Shown here in pieces: positions 8,717 through 17,923 of a stretch of DNA of 64,000 bases (positions are counted from its first letter, which is position 1; every line of letters starts with the position of its first letter). The stretch comes from Roseobacter sp. MED193 (GTDB lineage: Bacteria; Pseudomonadota; Alphaproteobacteria; Rhodobacterales; Rhodobacteraceae): NCBI RefSeq assembly GCF_000152965.1, contig NZ_CH902583.1, positions 2,673,892-2,737,891 of the forward strand. The letters are read 5' to 3'. The notes below the pieces were generated by a model, which saw only the letters and a list, made by a program, of their open reading frames with translations, was not told the DNA's origin and did no database searches. The translations under genes were made by a program, and so were the position numbers.

Positions 8717-10309
8717 ATGACCGAGCAACTGTTCTATGTTTTTGGCGGAATTGGCATGTTCCTCATGGGGATGAAGGTGATGACCTCTGCCCTTCGCGAA
8801 GCTGTCGGCAGCCGGCTTCAGGCGGTCTTGACCAGATTTACCACAACACCTTTTTCCGGGGTGATATCTGGGGGGCTGACAACCGCAGCAATTCAGTCGT
8901 CCAGCGCGACCACAGTGATGACCGTTGGCTTTGTCGGGGCAGGGTTGTTGACGATGCCGCAGGCGCTTGGGGTCATTTATGGCGCCAATATTGGCACTAC
9001 GGCGACGGGCTGGCTCGTGAGCCTGCTGGGTTTTAAGTTGAAACTGGGCACAGTGGCCATGGCCTTGCTGTTTCCAGCCAGCCTGTTGGATCTATTGGCG
9101 CGTGGCGGCTGGGCACGGGCTGGGCGCATGGTGGCGGGGCTTTGCCTATTGCTCATTGGGTTGGACCTGATGCAGGCAGGTATGAAAGATGTCAGCGGGT
9201 TCCTGCATCCTGATATGCTGCCCTCCGGGACCCTTTGGGGACTGCTGGTCCTTGCGGCTCTGGGCGCTGGGCTAACGGTGATTATGCAAAGCTCTTCGGC
9301 GGCGATGGCGCTGGCGCTGGTGATGATCCAAAGCGGGGCCATCAGCCTGACGCAGGCCGTGGCCATTGTGGCGGGGATGAATATCGGCACCACCTGTACG
9401 GCGCTTTTGGCTTCCCTGGGGGGCTCGTTGCCGATGCGTCAGACCGCTGTGGCCAATATTTTGTTCAATATCGCGACCAGCTTGATGATGGTGCCTGTCT
9501 TGCTGTTCGGGGTTGGTGCGCTTCAGCAGGTCGCTGACCGAACCGATGCGATGACGGCGATTTTGGTGTTTCATACTGGCTTCAACCTCGTTGGAGCGAT
9601 GGTGTTCGTGCCTATTACAGCACGGTTTGCCAAGTTCATCAGCTGGCTTTTGCCAGAGGCGCCAAGGCAGACAGTGGTGGATTTGGACCGGGCCTTGCTC
9701 TCGGATCCCGATATGGCGCTTTTGTCAGTGCAAAGCGCACTAGAGATCCTTAAAAATCGCGCCTATGCGGCCATGTCCGCAGCTCTGCAGGAACCCGCGG
9801 ATTATCGCGGCATTGCGGCACTTGGCCCCTGTCACGCCGGGTTGGCCGAGGTGGAAGCGTTCCTGGCAGATATTCGCCTGACTTCGGATCACGAAAAGCA
9901 AGAAGCGGCACTTTCGGCGCTGCTGCACCAGACGGATCATCTGGTGCGGTTGCTGGACCGTTTGACCCAGACAGGGCGGATTGCCGTACTGACCGAAGAT
10001 TCTCTGTTGCGACGTCCTGCCTTGATCACCGGTGCGGCGCTGCAGTGGCTTACTGTGGCGCCGCCTACTAATAGCGCGGGGCAAGCCCGATTGCAGCGCA
10101 TTTCGGGCTTGGTCAATCAGCGTAAAGATCGCCATCGCCGCGCGCTTTTATTGGGCGAGCACGCAGGGCTCTATGATCTGAGTGAGGTTTTTGCACATAC
10201 AGATGCCATGCGCTGGCTGAGCCGCAGTCTACATCACCTTGAGAGACTGGAGCATTATCGCCATGTGGTCGACACCTTGTTGCCTGTGGCCAGAACGGTG
10301 CCTGATTAA
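8717..10309 (+). CDS. Na+/phosphate cotransporter family protein (NptA/YjbB-like)
   Basis: I place the start at the ATG at 8717 because AAGGGG lies just upstream and the protein then begins directly with the first membrane helix (530 residues). An in-frame ATG at 8627 would add 30 unusual residues. Two inverted Na_Pi_cotrans repeats are visible, each with the diagnostic QSSSA signature (AIQSSSATTVMTVGF at about 65-80 and VIMQSSSAAMAL at about 190-200). The C-terminal 200 residues are soluble and helical, like the PhoU-like tail of this family. It should move phosphate across the inner membrane using a sodium gradient, possibly as an exporter. It is divergent from the glycosyltransferase pair and followed by a bidirectional terminator. 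Confidence 0.88.
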   Translation: MTEQLFYVFGGIGMFLMGMKVMTSALREAVGSRLQAVLTRFTTTPFSGVISGGLTTAAIQSSSATTVMTVGFVGAGLLTMPQALGVIYGANIGTTATGWLVSLLGFKLKLGTVAMALLFPASLLDLLARGGWARAGRMVAGLCLLLIGLDLMQAGMKDVSGFLHPDMLPSGTLWGLLVLAALGAGLTVIMQSSSAAMALALVMIQSGAISLTQAVAIVAGMNIGTTCTALLASLGGSLPMRQTAVANILFNIATSLMMVPVLLFGVGALQQVADRTDAMTAILVFHTGFNLVGAMVFVPITARFAKFISWLLPEAPRQTVVDLDRALLSDPDMALLSVQSALEILKNRAYAAMSAALQEPADYRGIAALGPCHAGLAEVEAFLADIRLTSDHEKQEAALSALLHQTDHLVRLLDRLTQTGRIAVLTEDSLLRRPALITGAALQWLTVAPPTNSAGQARLQRISGLVNQRKDRHRRALLLGEHAGLYDLSEVFAHTDAMRWLSRSLHHLERLEHYRHVVDTLLPVARTVPD

Positions 10310-10324
10310 CCTGGTTCTCAAAAA

Positions 10325-10352
10325 GAAAAGAGGACGTCTCCGCCCTCTTTTC
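10325..10352. terminator. Bidirectional terminator between the Na/Pi transporter and leuB
   Basis: The perfect 9-bp arms GAAAAGAGG and CCTCTTTTC enclose a 10-base loop in the space between two convergent genes. The A/T-rich outer ends give a U-tract in either direction. Confidence 0.75.
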
Positions 10353-10405
10353 CCATGTTTTCCATGTCCTAGATCCCGTAAAAGGGAGAGCCTAGGCAGG
10401 CTGCG

Positions 10406-11509
10406 TTACAGGCTAGCCTGCAGGGCTGCGACAACAGCGTCACCCATTTCGCTGGTCGAAATCGGATCAACACCGTCTTCGCCCAGCAGATCTGCAGTGC
10501 GGGCTCCGTCCGAGAGCACTGTTTCGATGGCTTTTTCCAGACGGTCGGCCTCGGCTCCCATGTCAAAGCTGTAGCGCAGCGCCATGGCAAAGCTGAGAAT
10601 ACAGGCGATTGGGTTTGCCTTGCCCTGACCGGCGATGTCTGGGGCCGAGCCGTGCACCGGTTCGTACATTGCCTTAGGACGGCCATTGGCCATTGGCGCG
10701 CCGAGGCTGGCAGAGGGTAACATGCCCAAGCTGCCGGTCAGCATAGCGGCGCAATCTGACAGGATGTCGCCAAACAGGTTGTCGGTCAGGATGACGTCGA
10801 ATTGTTTTGGCGCTCGCACCAGCTGCATAGCGCCGTTGTCGGCATACATGTGGGACAGCTCTACCTCTGGGTAGTCCTTGCCCACACGGGTGGCTACTTC
10901 GCGCCACAGGATGCCGCTCTCCATTACATTGGCCTTCTCCATCGAGCAGACCTTTTTGTTGCGACGCATCGCCAGTTCAAAGGCGGACCGGGCTGCGCGT
11001 TCGATCTCAGACTCTGTGTAGCGTTGGGTGTTGATGCCTACGCGCTCGTTGCCTTCTTCAAAGATGCCGCGGGGCTCGCCGAAATAGACGCCTGAGGTCA
11101 GCTCGCGCAGGATCATGATGTCGAGACCGGCAACAATGTCACGCTTGAGCGAGGAGAAATCCGCCAGGGCGTCAAAGCACTGAGCAGGGCGCAGGTTCGC
11201 ATAGAGATCCATTTCTTTGCGCAGACGCAGCAACCCGCGCTCAGGCTTGACCGAGAAGTCCAGATCATCATAGGCCGGACCACCCACGGCGCCGAGCAGA
11301 ACCGCGTCCACCTCTTGCGCTTTGGCCATGGTCTCATCCGCGAGTGGCACGCCGTGCTTGTCATAGGCGGCGCCGCCGACCAGATCTTCGCTCACATCGA
11401 ACTGAATGTTGCGGGCCTCACCGAACCAGGTGATGACTTTACGAACCTCGGTCATGACCTCAGGGCCGATACCGTCGCCGGGCAGAATCAGAATCGATGG
11501 ATTGGACAT
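10406..11509 (-). CDS. leuB: 3-isopropylmalate dehydrogenase
   Basis: LeuB oxidises and decarboxylates (2R,3S)-3-isopropylmalate to 2-oxoisocaproate using NAD, the third step of leucine synthesis in the cytoplasm. The 367 residues match the family length. The N-terminus [13 protein letters not shown], the substrate loop [15 protein letters not shown], the metal-site region [14 protein letters not shown] and the NAD-binding [17 protein letters not shown] are all present. AGGAGG lies just before the ATG. leuB is transcribed in the same direction as leuCD but is separated from them by four other genes, so it probably has its own promoter. Confidence 0.97.
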   Translation of the reverse strand: MSNPSILILPGDGIGPEVMTEVRKVITWFGEARNIQFDVSEDLVGGAAYDKHGVPLADETMAKAQEVDAVLLGAVGGPAYDDLDFSVKPERGLLRLRKEMDLYANLRPAQCFDALADFSSLKRDIVAGLDIMILRELTSGVYFGEPRGIFEEGNERVGINTQRYTESEIERAARSAFELAMRRNKKVCSMEKANVMESGILWREVATRVGKDYPEVELSHMYADNGAMQLVRAPKQFDVILTDNLFGDILSDCAAMLTGSLGMLPSASLGAPMANGRPKAMYEPVHGSAPDIAGQGKANPIACILSFAMALRYSFDMGAEADRLEKAIETVLSDGARTADLLGEDGVDPISTSEMGDAVVAALQASL

Positions 11510-11590
11510 ATGTGCCTCCTAAAAACAGTTGAAAAGGGCCTACCCTTCTGGGGGCGCAGGGTCAACAACAGGCCCTAATTTCAAGGGAGG

Positions 11591-12490
11591 TCAGGGTGAT
11601 TTCCCCACCGTTTTGAGGGCTTTTGCCAAGAGCGACCAGACCCGTCGGATACGCGGTGTTTCCCGCATAGCGCTATGGGCGGTCAACCAGATCGGTAGGG
11701 CAGGGATCTCAACGCCTAGATCCAGCTCTGCAACGCAGTCATCCGCACGGGCGACACCGCTTTGGCAAAAGCCGATTCCGCAGCCTGCCCGCACCAGTTG
11801 CCAATAGGTCGTTTGATTGTCGCAACGCATGGCAAAGGCGCTGCGATCCACCTGCCAGCCCATCTGGCGCATTGTGTTCAGGATCAAATCGTTATTGTCA
11901 TATCCAACCAAGTCATGTTGCCATAGCTCCTCGCTCGTGCTGGGCCGTCCACGACGTGCCAGGTAGGATTTTGCGGCAAAGATCCCAAGGGGCAGATCTG
12001 CGATATGCTGGGTGATCACATCCAGCTGCGTTGGGCGATACATGCGCAGGGCGATATCGGCGGCGCGAAAGAGCAGGTTCTCGCTCTCATCTGTCGGCAC
12101 CAGTTCCAGCTCAATTCCTGGCTCTTCCCGGCGTATATCTGCTAGGATAGGTGGCAGCAGGTGATGCGCCGCAAAGACGCTGGCGGTGATACGCACGGTG
12201 CCTGCGAGCTCTTCAGACTGGCCTGCGGCCTGCAGTGACAGTCGGTACATCTGCGCTTGCATTTCCCGCGCCATCGGCAAAAGGGCAGTCCCGGCTTGCG
12301 ACAGTTGAAGCCCCCGAGGGTGGCGCTCAAACAGGCGCTGATTTAAATCGGCCTCAAGGCTTTGAATGTGGCGGCCAAGGGTGGGCTGGCTGCGAGACAG
12401 CTGCCGTGCCGCCGCCGATAGAGAGCCGCAGTCCGCCACAGCAAGGAAACTCTGAATCAGAGACCAGTCGGTGCGTGTTGTCTTTTCCAT
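11591..12490 (-). CDS. LysR-family transcriptional regulator
   Basis: 299 residues. The N-terminal winged helix-turn-helix (WSLIQSFLAVADCGSLSAAARQLSRSQPTLGRHIQSLE, about residues 9-47) is the LysR signature. It is followed by a co-inducer-binding domain of two Rossmann-like halves from about residue 92. The gene is divergent from an NAD(P)-binding epimerase-like gene, with 95 bases between the two starts. This is the usual arrangement for a LysR regulator controlling its neighbour. Two short inverted repeats lie in that space. The co-inducer is unknown. Confidence 0.92.
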   Translation of the reverse strand: MEKTTRTDWSLIQSFLAVADCGSLSAAARQLSRSQPTLGRHIQSLEADLNQRLFERHPRGLQLSQAGTALLPMAREMQAQMYRLSLQAAGQSEELAGTVRITASVFAAHHLLPPILADIRREEPGIELELVPTDESENLLFRAADIALRMYRPTQLDVITQHIADLPLGIFAAKSYLARRGRPSTSEELWQHDLVGYDNNDLILNTMRQMGWQVDRSAFAMRCDNQTTYWQLVRAGCGIGFCQSGVARADDCVAELDLGVEIPALPIWLTAHSAMRETPRIRRVWSLLAKALKTVGKSP

Positions 12491-12530
12491 TCAATAATGA
12501 ATGGCAGATCAAAATAATTTGGCAATGCCA
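12488..12530. promoter_or_regulatory. Candidate LysR operator region between divergent genes
   Basis: Two inverted repeats lie in the 95-base divergent spacer. CATTC-N6-GAATG (12488-12503) overlaps the LysR start codon, and TGGCA-A-TGCCA is at 12520-12530. The second sits in an AT-rich stretch and fits the loose T-N11-A pattern of LysR sites. Assignment to this regulator is inferred from position only. Confidence 0.4.
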
Positions 12531-12585
12531 TATTTGTTTCGAATGGAGGAGCATGGGGCAGATCTTAAGAACAGGAGAAGACGTG

Positions 12586-13491
12586 ATGACACAGACAGCT
12601 CTCATACTCGGGGCCTCTGGCCGGTTTGGCAGAGCGGCAGCTAAGGCTTTTGAACAGGCGGGTTGGCAGGTGGAGCGTTTCCGGCGGGGACAGGACAATC
12701 TTACACAGGCCTGCGCAGGGGTTGATGTGATTGTGAATGGTTGGAACCCGCTCTACCCTGATTGGGCCGCGCAGGTGCCAAGGCTGCATCGGCAGGTGAT
12801 CCAGGCGGCAGAGGTTGCTGGTGCAACCATCATTTTGCCAGGCAATGTCTACGTTTTTGGCCCAACCACGCCTGCCCCCTGGTCGCAGCACAGTGCCCAT
12901 GCTGCGCAGAACTCGTTGGGGCGGATCCGCATTGAGATGGAAGCGGCCTACCGCGCCTCCTCTGCGCGGGTGATTTTGTTGCGGGCAGGAGACTTTCTCG
13001 ATACCGAGGCCTCGGGAAACTGGTTTGACGCAATGATCACCGCCAAGCTGAGCAAGGGGAAGTTCGTCTATCCGGGGCGGTGGGATATTCCTCATGCCTG
13101 GGCCTATCTGCCGGATGTTGCGCGTGCAGCAGTGGAACTGGCAGAAAAGCGCGCTGACCTGCCGCGGTTTCTGGATGTGCCCTATACGGGTTACACCCTT
13201 TCCGGGCAGGAGCTGTTGGCAGCATTGAATGCAAATTTGTCCCGTCCTGCGAGGCTGAGCGAGATGTCCTGGCTGCCTTTGCAGCTTGCCCGTCCGTTTT
13301 GGCCGCTCGGACGTTGCCTGTTGGAGATGCGCTATCTATGGAATACGCCGCATAGCCTGAACGGAGATCTGTTTCATGAGCTTTTGCCGAGGTTTCAAGC
13401 GACGCCGCTTGCGCAAGCACTGCCGCATTGCCTACCCCAGGAGTTGTTGGTCAGTCAGCCCGGTGCGGTACGCCAGGATGCCATGGCTTAG
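12586..13491 (+). CDS. NAD(P)-binding epimerase/reductase-like protein (atypical SDR)
   Basis: 301 residues from the ATG at 12586, chosen because AGGAGAAG precedes it and the Rossmann glycine motif LILGASGRFGRAAAKAF follows at once. An in-frame ATG at 12553 has its Shine-Dalgarno too close. Short fragments match NmrA/epimerase-type SDR proteins: NGWNPLYPDW, IILPGNVYVFG, ILLRAGDFLDTEASGNWFD and the HAWAYLPDVARA segment near the substrate pocket. The catalytic YxxxK of classical SDRs is not obvious. It is divergent from a LysR gene that likely regulates it, and its end overlaps the end of the convergent phosphatase-fold gene by 4 bases. The substrate is unknown. Confidence 0.8.
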   Translation: MTQTALILGASGRFGRAAAKAFEQAGWQVERFRRGQDNLTQACAGVDVIVNGWNPLYPDWAAQVPRLHRQVIQAAEVAGATIILPGNVYVFGPTTPAPWSQHSAHAAQNSLGRIRIEMEAAYRASSARVILLRAGDFLDTEASGNWFDAMITAKLSKGKFVYPGRWDIPHAWAYLPDVARAAVELAEKRADLPRFLDVPYTGYTLSGQELLAALNANLSRPARLSEMSWLPLQLARPFWPLGRCLLEMRYLWNTPHSLNGDLFHELLPRFQATPLAQALPHCLPQELLVSQPGAVRQDAMA

Positions 13492-14570
13492 TCCAAAACG
13501 AGATCGACCCAGACCAGCCTGTGACGGCTGGCATGGGCCGCCGGAGAGCTGTCGCTTTCAGGCCAGACCACCCCCGCAGCGGCTACTTGCCACTCCTTTG
13601 AGGGCAACAGGTAGTCCACCCGCATGCGACGCCCTTCTCCCCAATCTACGGTCGCAGTGTTGGCCTGCGTTGAGTAGGGGAGGGGGTCCTGCAGCCTGCG
13701 GTCTTGTAGCAGCTGGGCGATGCTATCGCGTCGGCCATCGCCCTGATTTGGGTCCAGATTTGCACCGCCGACAATCACAAATCTGCGGGTCGGAGGGGGC
13801 GCAAGCTCTACCGGTAGCAAGCCGTCAAGAAAGACCTGCCAAAGCCGGATTTCATCTGCATTGCGCAGCCCGTTGCGATCCTCAGCCCCGTCAAACAGCG
13901 GGGGAGCAGCCTGAAAACATAGCAGGGTCAATCGCTGGCCATTTGCCAGCATGATCGGCAATACCCAATGTGCAGTAGAGGAGAGGCGCTGGATTGCCTG
14001 TGCCTGGGGGGAGGGGAAGGGGCTGCCGTCAGGATGCTGTGGGAGCGTCGCTCCGGGGATTTCGCGCCACAAGAGTGCTGAAAGATCCTGCATTTCATCC
14101 AGCACCAGAGGCGAGCGTGACAACACTGCCAGGCCAGCGCGACCCGTGTAGTCGCCATAGCCCTGTGAATCTCCGGGACCGCCCAAGCGACCGTCACCAT
14201 CCAGATCCAGCTCCGTAGCGAGGCCCGCATTGGGCTGGCTGGCAAAGAGATGAGGATAGGGTGATCCAGCCTGCGCCAGGCGTTGTGTTAGGGCCTTTAG
14301 AGCTTGATTATTGTAATCCCAGTCGATGCCCTGCAGCAACAGAATATCGGGGTTAGCTTCCGCAATCACGGCAATCACCGCAGCAATCTGTTTGTCTTCG
14401 CCACGTTCAATATCGCGCAGCAACAGGCCCGGCCCCTTGCGGGACAGTTCGGTATTGAAGGTGGCAATACGCAGGGTTTCGGCCTGGGGGAGGCGCGGTA
14501 GCGCGACAAGGGGGATCAGCAGAGTGAGATATGGCAAGATGGAGCGATATCTCCACATCGCCCAGAACAT
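13488..14570 (-). CDS. Secreted endonuclease/exonuclease/phosphatase-fold protein
   Basis: 360 residues with an N-terminal signal sequence (hydrophobic SILPYLTLLIPLVALPRLPQA, residues about 10-30), so it should be exported. The mature part starts with LRIATFNTELSRKG and ANPDILLLQGID, then FVIVGGANLDPNQGD and ends with SRHRLVWVDLVLD. This is the order of motifs in the DNase I-like EEP superfamily. Two catalytic positions look altered: the usual QE/QEV after the first strand is LLQGID, and the GDxN motif reads GGANLD. Activity is therefore uncertain. Its ATG overlaps the stop of the upstream membrane protein gene (TGATG), which points to translational coupling. Confidence 0.78.
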   Translation of the reverse strand: MFWAMWRYRSILPYLTLLIPLVALPRLPQAETLRIATFNTELSRKGPGLLLRDIERGEDKQIAAVIAVIAEANPDILLLQGIDWDYNNQALKALTQRLAQAGSPYPHLFASQPNAGLATELDLDGDGRLGGPGDSQGYGDYTGRAGLAVLSRSPLVLDEMQDLSALLWREIPGATLPQHPDGSPFPSPQAQAIQRLSSTAHWVLPIMLANGQRLTLLCFQAAPPLFDGAEDRNGLRNADEIRLWQVFLDGLLPVELAPPPTRRFVIVGGANLDPNQGDGRRDSIAQLLQDRRLQDPLPYSTQANTATVDWGEGRRMRVDYLLPSKEWQVAAAGVVWPESDSSPAAHASRHRLVWVDLVLD

Positions 14571-15403
14571 CAGACGGCCTGTAGGGATTCTGCATGGGCA
14601 TAAACCGCCCGTCTTTTTTGTGCGATCAAATCCGCGACCCGCAGCATGGCAAGGCCGCGCATAATCATGGAGGCCGGTACAAGGGCCCAGGCAGAAATCA
14701 CCCAGACCAGCATGTGCGCAGAGGTGAGGTGACTGATGTCGATAAGGCCAGACATAAGCTGGATAGTGGCGGGAATGGCAAAGGGCAGCAATACGCCGAT
14801 TATGATGTTGATGCGGCCGTCGCGTTGCAATCTGGTGACCACATCGCCGCCAGTGGTTGGGTCAAACAATGGCAGATTCACCCAGACATTAAAGGCCCCA
14901 TTGGCGACCGGCCAATTGCCAACCCGAATGGCCAGGATAAAACACAGGATTGCCAGGGCTGAGGCAACATAGGCGATGCCAGCGGCGCCGCGTGTCAGGT
15001 GGAGGCTCTCGCTGGGGGTGTCGAGCGGCAGCATCAAAACCGTCAATTGCACCGGGGAATAGGCAAAGTCTAAGGCCTCACCCAGCCGTATTCCCAACCC
15101 CTGTACCAGCGCAGTAAGCCCGGTTGGATCCAGAGAGTGACGCGTGAGAAGACTGAGCAGGCCAATGGTGACAAGGGCCGCAACAAACCGCATTCGGTTT
15201 AGCGGTGGCGCTTCGCGAAACTCAACAAAACTGGGATAGTTGGAGAAATACTCTGCAAAGGTCAAAGCTCCGCCAAGTATCGCCATTAGGGCGATAATCT
15301 CAGGGGATTCCGTGGCAGAAACTGGCAGTACCATCGACGGCATTGCAATGAGCAACGCAATCAACAAACCACGAGTTGCCGCGCCTGATATGCGAGCAAA
15401 CAC
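14570..15403 (-). CDS. Conserved membrane protein of unknown function
   Basis: I do not recognise a family. I place the start at the GTG at 15403, with AAGGGA upstream and a basic N-terminus followed by a membrane helix (277 residues); another in-frame GTG at 15469 would add 22 residues. Five or six hydrophobic segments are visible (about residues 12-30, 40-60, 80-98, 155-180, 205-230, 240-262). A longer polar loop lies at about 100-150. The C-terminal end is basic and may be cytoplasmic. It is coupled by a one-base overlap to the secreted EEP protein, so the two probably work together at the envelope. Confidence 0.7.
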   Translation of the reverse strand: MFARISGAATRGLLIALLIAMPSMVLPVSATESPEIIALMAILGGALTFAEYFSNYPSFVEFREAPPLNRMRFVAALVTIGLLSLLTRHSLDPTGLTALVQGLGIRLGEALDFAYSPVQLTVLMLPLDTPSESLHLTRGAAGIAYVASALAILCFILAIRVGNWPVANGAFNVWVNLPLFDPTTGGDVVTRLQRDGRINIIIGVLLPFAIPATIQLMSGLIDISHLTSAHMLVWVISAWALVPASMIMRGLAMLRVADLIAQKRRAVYAHAESLQAV

Positions 15404-15469
15404 TGCTATTTTTCCCTTCAAACTGGACTGGACGGTACTTTGCCGTGCCCTTGTTCCAACTTGATGCAC

Positions 15470-15897
15470 CCTGGATCGTCCAGAATGCGCGCCTCAATTT
15501 TGCCCCATTTGTGCATGGATTGGTTCTTGGGCTCAAGTTTGCAATTGCGGAAATTTGATTTTCTTTAAGGAAGTCGTTCGGCCTGATGCGCGAATGCATC
15601 AATTTTGACCAAGCCAATCAGCAGCTTGCCTCGCGCCTACCAGATCTAGTGGCTGCGGGTTTCAGGCCCCCAATCGGACCCACAATGTCGAGGTGGGTCG
15701 GGTGAATGTGTTCGAATGGGGCGAATTTGTGGCGAATTTGTCTTAATTTGCACACTATCTGGGGCGCGCAGGCGACAGATTTTTTGTTTTGGCCCGCTGC
15801 CCGAGCAACAAAGCCGCCCCAGAATAACGGGAGCGGCTTTGTCTTTATCAATGAGTTGCGGCGCATCTAGACCTGCCAGAGCCCGAAAGAGGTGCTG
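15470..15897. other. Intergenic region between leuD and the membrane protein gene
   Basis: No convincing gene is present. It holds a hairpin near leuD (15808-15842) and an exact 11-bp tandem duplication, GGCGAATTTGT twice, at 15720-15741, one helical turn apart. The rest is AT-richer than its surroundings and presumably carries the promoter of the membrane protein/EEP pair. A short minus-strand open frame at 15618-15866 crosses the hairpin and lacks coding character. Confidence 0.5.
15808..15842 (-). terminator. Likely terminator of leuCD
   Basis: The arms ACAAAGCCGC and GCGGCTTTGT (10 bp, perfect) enclose a 15-base loop that can add further C-G pairs. It lies 56 bases beyond the leuD stop. 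The U-tract on the minus strand is weak. Confidence 0.55.
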
Positions 15898-16503
15898 TTA
15901 GACCCAGGGACGTTCCTGGGCCATCTTCCCCTCATAGGCCTCAACGGAGCTTTGTTTCTGCAGGGTCTGTCCGATGTCATCCAGACCTTCCAGCAGGCAT
16001 TGTTTCTTGAAGGCATCAACCTCAAACTTGATGACTTCGCCATCCGATGTGGTGATTTGCTGCGCCTCGAGATCCACGGTCATACGGGCGTTTTCGCCCT
16101 TTTCCGCGTCCTTCATCAGCACATCGACCTGCTCTTGTGGCAATACAACGGGCAGGATGCCGTTCTTGAAGCAGTTGTTGAAGAAGATATCGGCAAAGGA
16201 GGTGGAGACCACGCATTTGATGCCAAAATCTGCAATTGCCCAGGGTGCATGTTCGCGCGAAGAACCGCAGCCAAAGTTATCGCCGGCTACCAGGATCTCA
16301 GAGTTACGATACTGCGGTTTGTTCAGCACAAAATCTTCGATTTCGGTGCCATCGCGATTGTAGCGCATCTCGTCGAAAAGGTTCTTGCCAAAGCCTGTCC
16401 GTGCAATCGACTTCAGGAACACCTTGGGGATGATCATGTCAGTGTCGATATTGACCAAAGGCATGGGGGCGGCGATGCCGGTGAGTTTTTCAAACTTTTC
16501 CAT
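15898..16503 (-). CDS. leuD: 3-isopropylmalate dehydratase small subunit
   Basis: LeuD is the swivelling small subunit that pairs with LeuC to isomerise 2-isopropylmalate to 3-isopropylmalate. The 201 residues are the usual bacterial length. The signature [14 protein letters not shown], which binds substrate, is at about residues 73-86, preceded by the N-terminal [13 protein letters not shown]. It lies 13 bases after leuC on the same strand, with AAGGAGCG as ribosome site, so the two are cotranscribed. Confidence 0.97.
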   Translation of the reverse strand: MEKFEKLTGIAAPMPLVNIDTDMIIPKVFLKSIARTGFGKNLFDEMRYNRDGTEIEDFVLNKPQYRNSEILVAGDNFGCGSSREHAPWAIADFGIKCVVSTSFADIFFNNCFKNGILPVVLPQEQVDVLMKDAEKGENARMTVDLEAQQITTSDGEVIKFEVDAFKKQCLLEGLDDIGQTLQKQSSVEAYEGKMAQERPWV

Positions 16504-16516
16504 CTGTCTCGCTCCT

Positions 16517-17923
16517 TCAGATCAAATCACGAATGTCGGTCAGCTTGCCGGTGATAGCCGCTGCGGCAGCCATGGCAGGCGACACCAGATGGGTGCGGCC
16601 CTTGTAGCCCTGACGCCCCTCAAAGTTGCGGTTCGAGGTTGCAGCGCAGCGCTCACCCTCGGACAGCTGGTCGGGGTTCATCGCTAGACACATGGAGCAG
16701 CCCGCAAGGCGCCATTCAAAACCGGCCTCGCGGAAGATATCGGCCAGACCTTCTTCTTCAGCCTGGGCGCGCACTAGACCAGAGCCGGGCACGATCATGG
16801 CGCGCATACCGTCTTTGATCTTCTTGCCTTTGACCACTTCGGCCACGGCACGGAAATCTTCGATACGGCCATTGGTGCAGGAGCCAATAAAGACGGTATC
16901 GATTTCGATATCTGTGAGCTTCTGACCAGGGGTCAGACCCATGTATTCGATCGAACGACGGGCAGCTTCAACCTTGCCACCCTCAAAATCTTCTGGGTTT
17001 GGAACAACGCCTGTGATGGGCAGTACATCCTCGGGCGATGTGCCCCAGGTGACAACCGGCTGGATGTCTTCACCTTTCAGGGTGACAACCTTGTCGAAAT
17101 GCGCGCCCTCATCGGTATAGAGGGTCTTCCACCAGTTTAGCGCGGCTTCCCACTGTGCGCCTTTGGGGGCGTGGGGGCGACCGTTGACATAGGCGTAGGT
17201 GGTTTCATCCGGCGCAATCAGGCCAGCACGGGCACCGCCCTCAATGGCCATGTTGCAGACGGTCATGCGGCCTTCCATCGACAGATCGCGGATTGCTTCG
17301 CCGCAATACTCGATCACGTAGCCAGTGCCGCCACCAGTGCCGGTCTCGCCGATCACCGCCAGGGTGATATCCTTGGCAGTTACACCAGGCTTCAGCTTAC
17401 CGGTGATTTCGACCTTCATGTTTAGCGACTTTTTCTGAATCAAAGTCTGCGTGGCCAGAACATGTTCAACCTCGGAGGTGCCGATACCATGAGCCAAGGC
17501 CCCAAAGGCACCATGGGTAGCGGTATGGCTGTCACCACAGACCACGGTCATGCCGGGCAGGGTCCAGCCCTGTTCTGGGCCAACAATATGCACGATGCCC
17601 TGACGAACGTCAGAAACAGGATAATAGTGCACGCCAAATTCGCGGGCGTTCTTATCCAAGGCCTCGACCTGAATGCGGCTTTCGGCCGTCATCTGCGCGG
17701 GATCTTCACGACCCGCAGTTGTGGGCACGTTGTGGTCCGGCACGGCGATGGTTTTGTCCGGCGCATGCACCTTGCGACCCGCCAAGCGCAGACCCTCAAA
17801 GGCCTGCGGGCTGGTCACCTCGTGGACCAGGTGGCGGTCGATATAAAGAAGGCAGGTGCCGTCCTCTGCTTCATGCGCAACATGCGCATCCCAGATTTTG
17901 TCATAGAGCGTTTTGGGGGACAT
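16517..17923 (-). CDS. leuC: 3-isopropylmalate dehydratase large subunit
   Basis: LeuC carries the [4Fe-4S] cluster of isopropylmalate isomerase in leucine synthesis. The 468 residues fit the family. The cluster cysteines are seen in FIGSCTNGR (about residue 347) and [10 protein letters not shown] (about 407-410). The aconitase-type motifs [27 protein letters not shown] and [11 protein letters not shown] are intact. GGGAGAGGA precedes the ATG. It is the first gene of a leuC-leuD operon and is divergent from rsfS across a 395-base space. Confidence 0.97.
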   Translation of the reverse strand: MSPKTLYDKIWDAHVAHEAEDGTCLLYIDRHLVHEVTSPQAFEGLRLAGRKVHAPDKTIAVPDHNVPTTAGREDPAQMTAESRIQVEALDKNAREFGVHYYPVSDVRQGIVHIVGPEQGWTLPGMTVVCGDSHTATHGAFGALAHGIGTSEVEHVLATQTLIQKKSLNMKVEITGKLKPGVTAKDITLAVIGETGTGGGTGYVIEYCGEAIRDLSMEGRMTVCNMAIEGGARAGLIAPDETTYAYVNGRPHAPKGAQWEAALNWWKTLYTDEGAHFDKVVTLKGEDIQPVVTWGTSPEDVLPITGVVPNPEDFEGGKVEAARRSIEYMGLTPGQKLTDIEIDTVFIGSCTNGRIEDFRAVAEVVKGKKIKDGMRAMIVPGSGLVRAQAEEEGLADIFREAGFEWRLAGCSMCLAMNPDQLSEGERCAATSNRNFEGRQGYKGRTHLVSPAMAAAAAITGKLTDIRDLI

